Shown here one piece after another: positions 62,659 through 64,000 of a stretch of 64,000 bases of DNA. The notes beneath the pieces were generated by a model. It was given only the letters and a program-made list of their open reading frames with translations, had not been told where the DNA came from and searched no databases. Made by a program: the position numbers and the translations under genes. The DNA comes from Candidatus Intricatilinea gracilis (GTDB lineage Bacteria > Pseudomonadota > Gammaproteobacteria > Burkholderiales > Burkholderiaceae_C), in the NCBI GenBank assembly GCA_016702605.1, contig JADJDQ010000021.1, positions 558,001 to 622,000 on the forward strand, in the 5' to 3' direction. The stretch's first letter is position 1; each line of letters begins with the position of its first letter.

Positions 62659-63936
62659 TCAGCGGTAACGCACCAGCCAGCTGAAGGCGGCGAACGACAA
62701 CAACAGGTAGACCACACTCGGTGCACCGGCGGCGATCCAGGGTGTCCAGCTGCGCAGCAGGCCCAGGTGGCCCGAGACATTGTTGAGCAGCACGAAACTG
62801 ATGCCCAGCAAGATGCCGCCGAAGACCTTGACGTTGACGCCGCCGCTGCGCCCGTGCATGTAGGCAAACGGCAGCGCCAGCCCCAGCATCACGAGGCAGG
62901 CAAAGGGGTAGAGCGCCTTGCGCCAGAACTGGATCTCGTAGCGCTGCGCCGCCTGTTCGTGTTCCGACAGGTGCGACATGTAGGTGTACAGGGCATAGGT
63001 CGACATGGTCGACAGCGGCAACACGGCGGCGGCCACCACTTCGCGCTTCAGGCCGCCGGGCCAGATCATGCTGTCGACATGGCCGTCCGGTGCCAGCTGC
63101 AGATCGACGGCGCGAACGACGGTGGTGGCAGGTGCGGAGGCACCAGCGGCAGTGGCCGGCGACGCAGTATCAGACTGCGTTGTGGTCGCGGGTGCAGGCG
63201 CCGACAAGGCACCAGAAGCGGAAGCTGCTGCAGGCCCAGACGCTGACCGAGACGCCGAGGCCGTCGACGAAGCGACCGCACCGGTCCAGCGCGTGACCAC
63301 GACATCGTCGAGTCGCCAGCTGCCATCGGCCAGGATGGTGGCACTACGGGCGCTGCGGCGCTCGACCAGTTCGCCGTTGCTGCCGAACTCGTAGATGCGT
63401 ACACGTTCGAGTTCGCCGTCGCTGTGGGCGCGACCGATGTTGACGGTGTAGCGCCGCTCCCGGCCGGTGGTGTCCACCTGGCTGGCGCGCAGCCAGGCGC
63501 CGTTGGGATCGACGGTGAGGCCACCCTCGCGCCGGCTGGCCTTGATCAAGCTGGCCTGGCGTTCGCTCCACGGCGCGACCCAGTCGCCCACCACGAAGGT
63601 GAAGACTGAAAAGCCCAGGCCGAGCAAGGTGAGCAGCAACAGGGCGCGGCGTGGACCGAGGCCGCCGGTGCGCAGGATGGTGAATTCGGACGACTGCGCC
63701 AGCCGTGCCAGCGCATAGATGGCGCCGATCAGCAAGGCGATGGGGGCCAGTTCGTAGATGTGGCCGGGCATCTGCAGCAGGCACGAGGCAAACACCTGCC
63801 AGAGCACACCACCCTTGCCGAGCTGTTCGAGCTCGGCGACGAAGTCGATGAAGAAGAACAGGCCCAGGAAGGCCAGCATCACGAAGACGCTGGCGCCCAT
63901 GATCTCGCGGTACAGCAGGCGGCGAACGGTACGCAT
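62659..63936 (-). CDS. lptG: LPS export permease LptG, with an Ala/Ser-rich insert
   Basis: The 425-residue inner-membrane protein works with LptF and LptB in lipopolysaccharide export. The N-terminus (MRTVRRLLYREIMGASVFVM) and helices (LAFLGLFFFIDFVAELEQL; GHIYELAPIALLIGAIYALA) match LptG, and ILRTGGLGPRRALLLL is a typical coupling loop. The C-terminal helices include FALPFAYMHGRSGGVNVKV-like sequence. A low-complexity Ala/Ser/Thr insert of about 60 residues (63110-63290) interrupts the periplasmic domain. It follows lptF by 8 bp. Confidence 0.93.
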   Translation of the reverse strand: MRTVRRLLYREIMGASVFVMLAFLGLFFFIDFVAELEQLGKGGVLWQVFASCLLQMPGHIYELAPIALLIGAIYALARLAQSSEFTILRTGGLGPRRALLLLTLLGLGFSVFTFVVGDWVAPWSERQASLIKASRREGGLTVDPNGAWLRASQVDTTGRERRYTVNIGRAHSDGELERVRIYEFGSNGELVERRSARSATILADGSWRLDDVVVTRWTGAVASSTASASRSASGPAAASASGALSAPAPATTTQSDTASPATAAGASAPATTVVRAVDLQLAPDGHVDSMIWPGGLKREVVAAAVLPLSTMSTYALYTYMSHLSEHEQAAQRYEIQFWRKALYPFACLVMLGLALPFAYMHGRSGGVNVKVFGGILLGISFVLLNNVSGHLGLLRSWTPWIAAGAPSVVYLLLSFAAFSWLVRYR

Positions 63937-63944
63937 GACGGGGC

Positions 63945-64000
63945 TCAGGCGCGGCGCAGCGAAAAACGTGCGGCACCACCATTGCGCCACCACAACAGGG
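63945..64000 (-). CDS. lptF: C-terminal end of LptF
   Basis: Only the last 17 codons are inside the window (LLWWRNGGAARFSLRRA then TGA). The Trp-Trp-Arg end is compatible with betaproteobacterial LptF tails, and the position 8 bp before lptG is the normal lptF-lptG order. The rest of the gene lies beyond the right edge. Confidence 0.6.
   Translation of the reverse strand, partial: LLWWRNGGAARFSLRRA

Overview
The window is strongly GC-rich, with tightly packed genes, many 4-bp ATGA overlaps and almost no AT-rich DNA outside promoters. Gene content (coaBC-dut, bamC-dapA, parE/parC, a RoxA-type ribosomal oxygenase, lptF-lptG, a DUF2783-fumarylacetoacetase cluster, a CysB-type regulator) fits a free-living betaproteobacterium of the order Burkholderiales, probably near the Leptothrix/Sphaerotilus/Rubrivivax group. 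That placement rests on gene families and order only; the species cannot be told from the sequence alone. I see no rRNA, tRNA, CRISPR array, insertion sequence or prophage.

Layout. 1-6.4 kb: an IclR regulator diverges from a catabolic set (MBL-fold protein, flavin monooxygenase, DUF2783 protein, fumarylacetoacetase). 6.5-14 kb: a secreted subtilase with a GlyGly-CTERM tail, an unrecognised protein facing a WYL regulator across an operator-rich gap, and a TonB-dependent receptor. 14-23.7 kb: housekeeping genes (coaBC, dut, an FKBP isomerase, roxA, a small lipoprotein, bamC, dapA, a methyltransferase, a 49-residue membrane protein, an MFS transporter and a beta-barrel protein). 23.9-30.5 kb: parE and parC, separated by a Phd/PIN toxin-antitoxin pair coupled to an acetylpolyamine-amidohydrolase-like deacetylase. 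30.6-36.3 kb: a partial pseudopilus set (GspG, PilM/N/O-like proteins, a second pseudopilin) and a lytic transglycosylase. 36.6-39.9 kb: a QseBC-like two-component pair, dsbB and ridA. 40-54 kb: comEC overlapping the start of a large cluster of circularly permuted ATP-grasp, alpha-E and transglutaminase-like proteins. 54-64 kb: a GST, an unknown protein, an acyl-CoA dehydrogenase/APH-kinase pair with a Crp-type regulator, an enoyl-CoA hydratase, an aminotransferase, a CysB-like regulator, a CbiX-like chelatase, lptG and the tail of lptF.

The most interesting part is the 42.6-53.9 kb cluster. It carries the ATP-grasp plus alpha-E pair twice (once as separate genes, once as one 911-residue fusion) and three different transglutaminase-like proteins with intact Cys-His-Asp triads. 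No Anbu proteasome-like gene is present in the window, although these families are often found with one. The set looks like an uncharacterised peptide-ligation and peptide-cleavage system. The second candidate is the WYL regulator and its unknown divergent partner (8.9-11.6 kb), whose intergenic region has two matching 17-bp palindromes. A recurring small-scale theme is 13-16 bp tandem repeats of two or three copies placed at gene ends or in promoters (5.9, 30.6, 35.2 and 55.4 kb).
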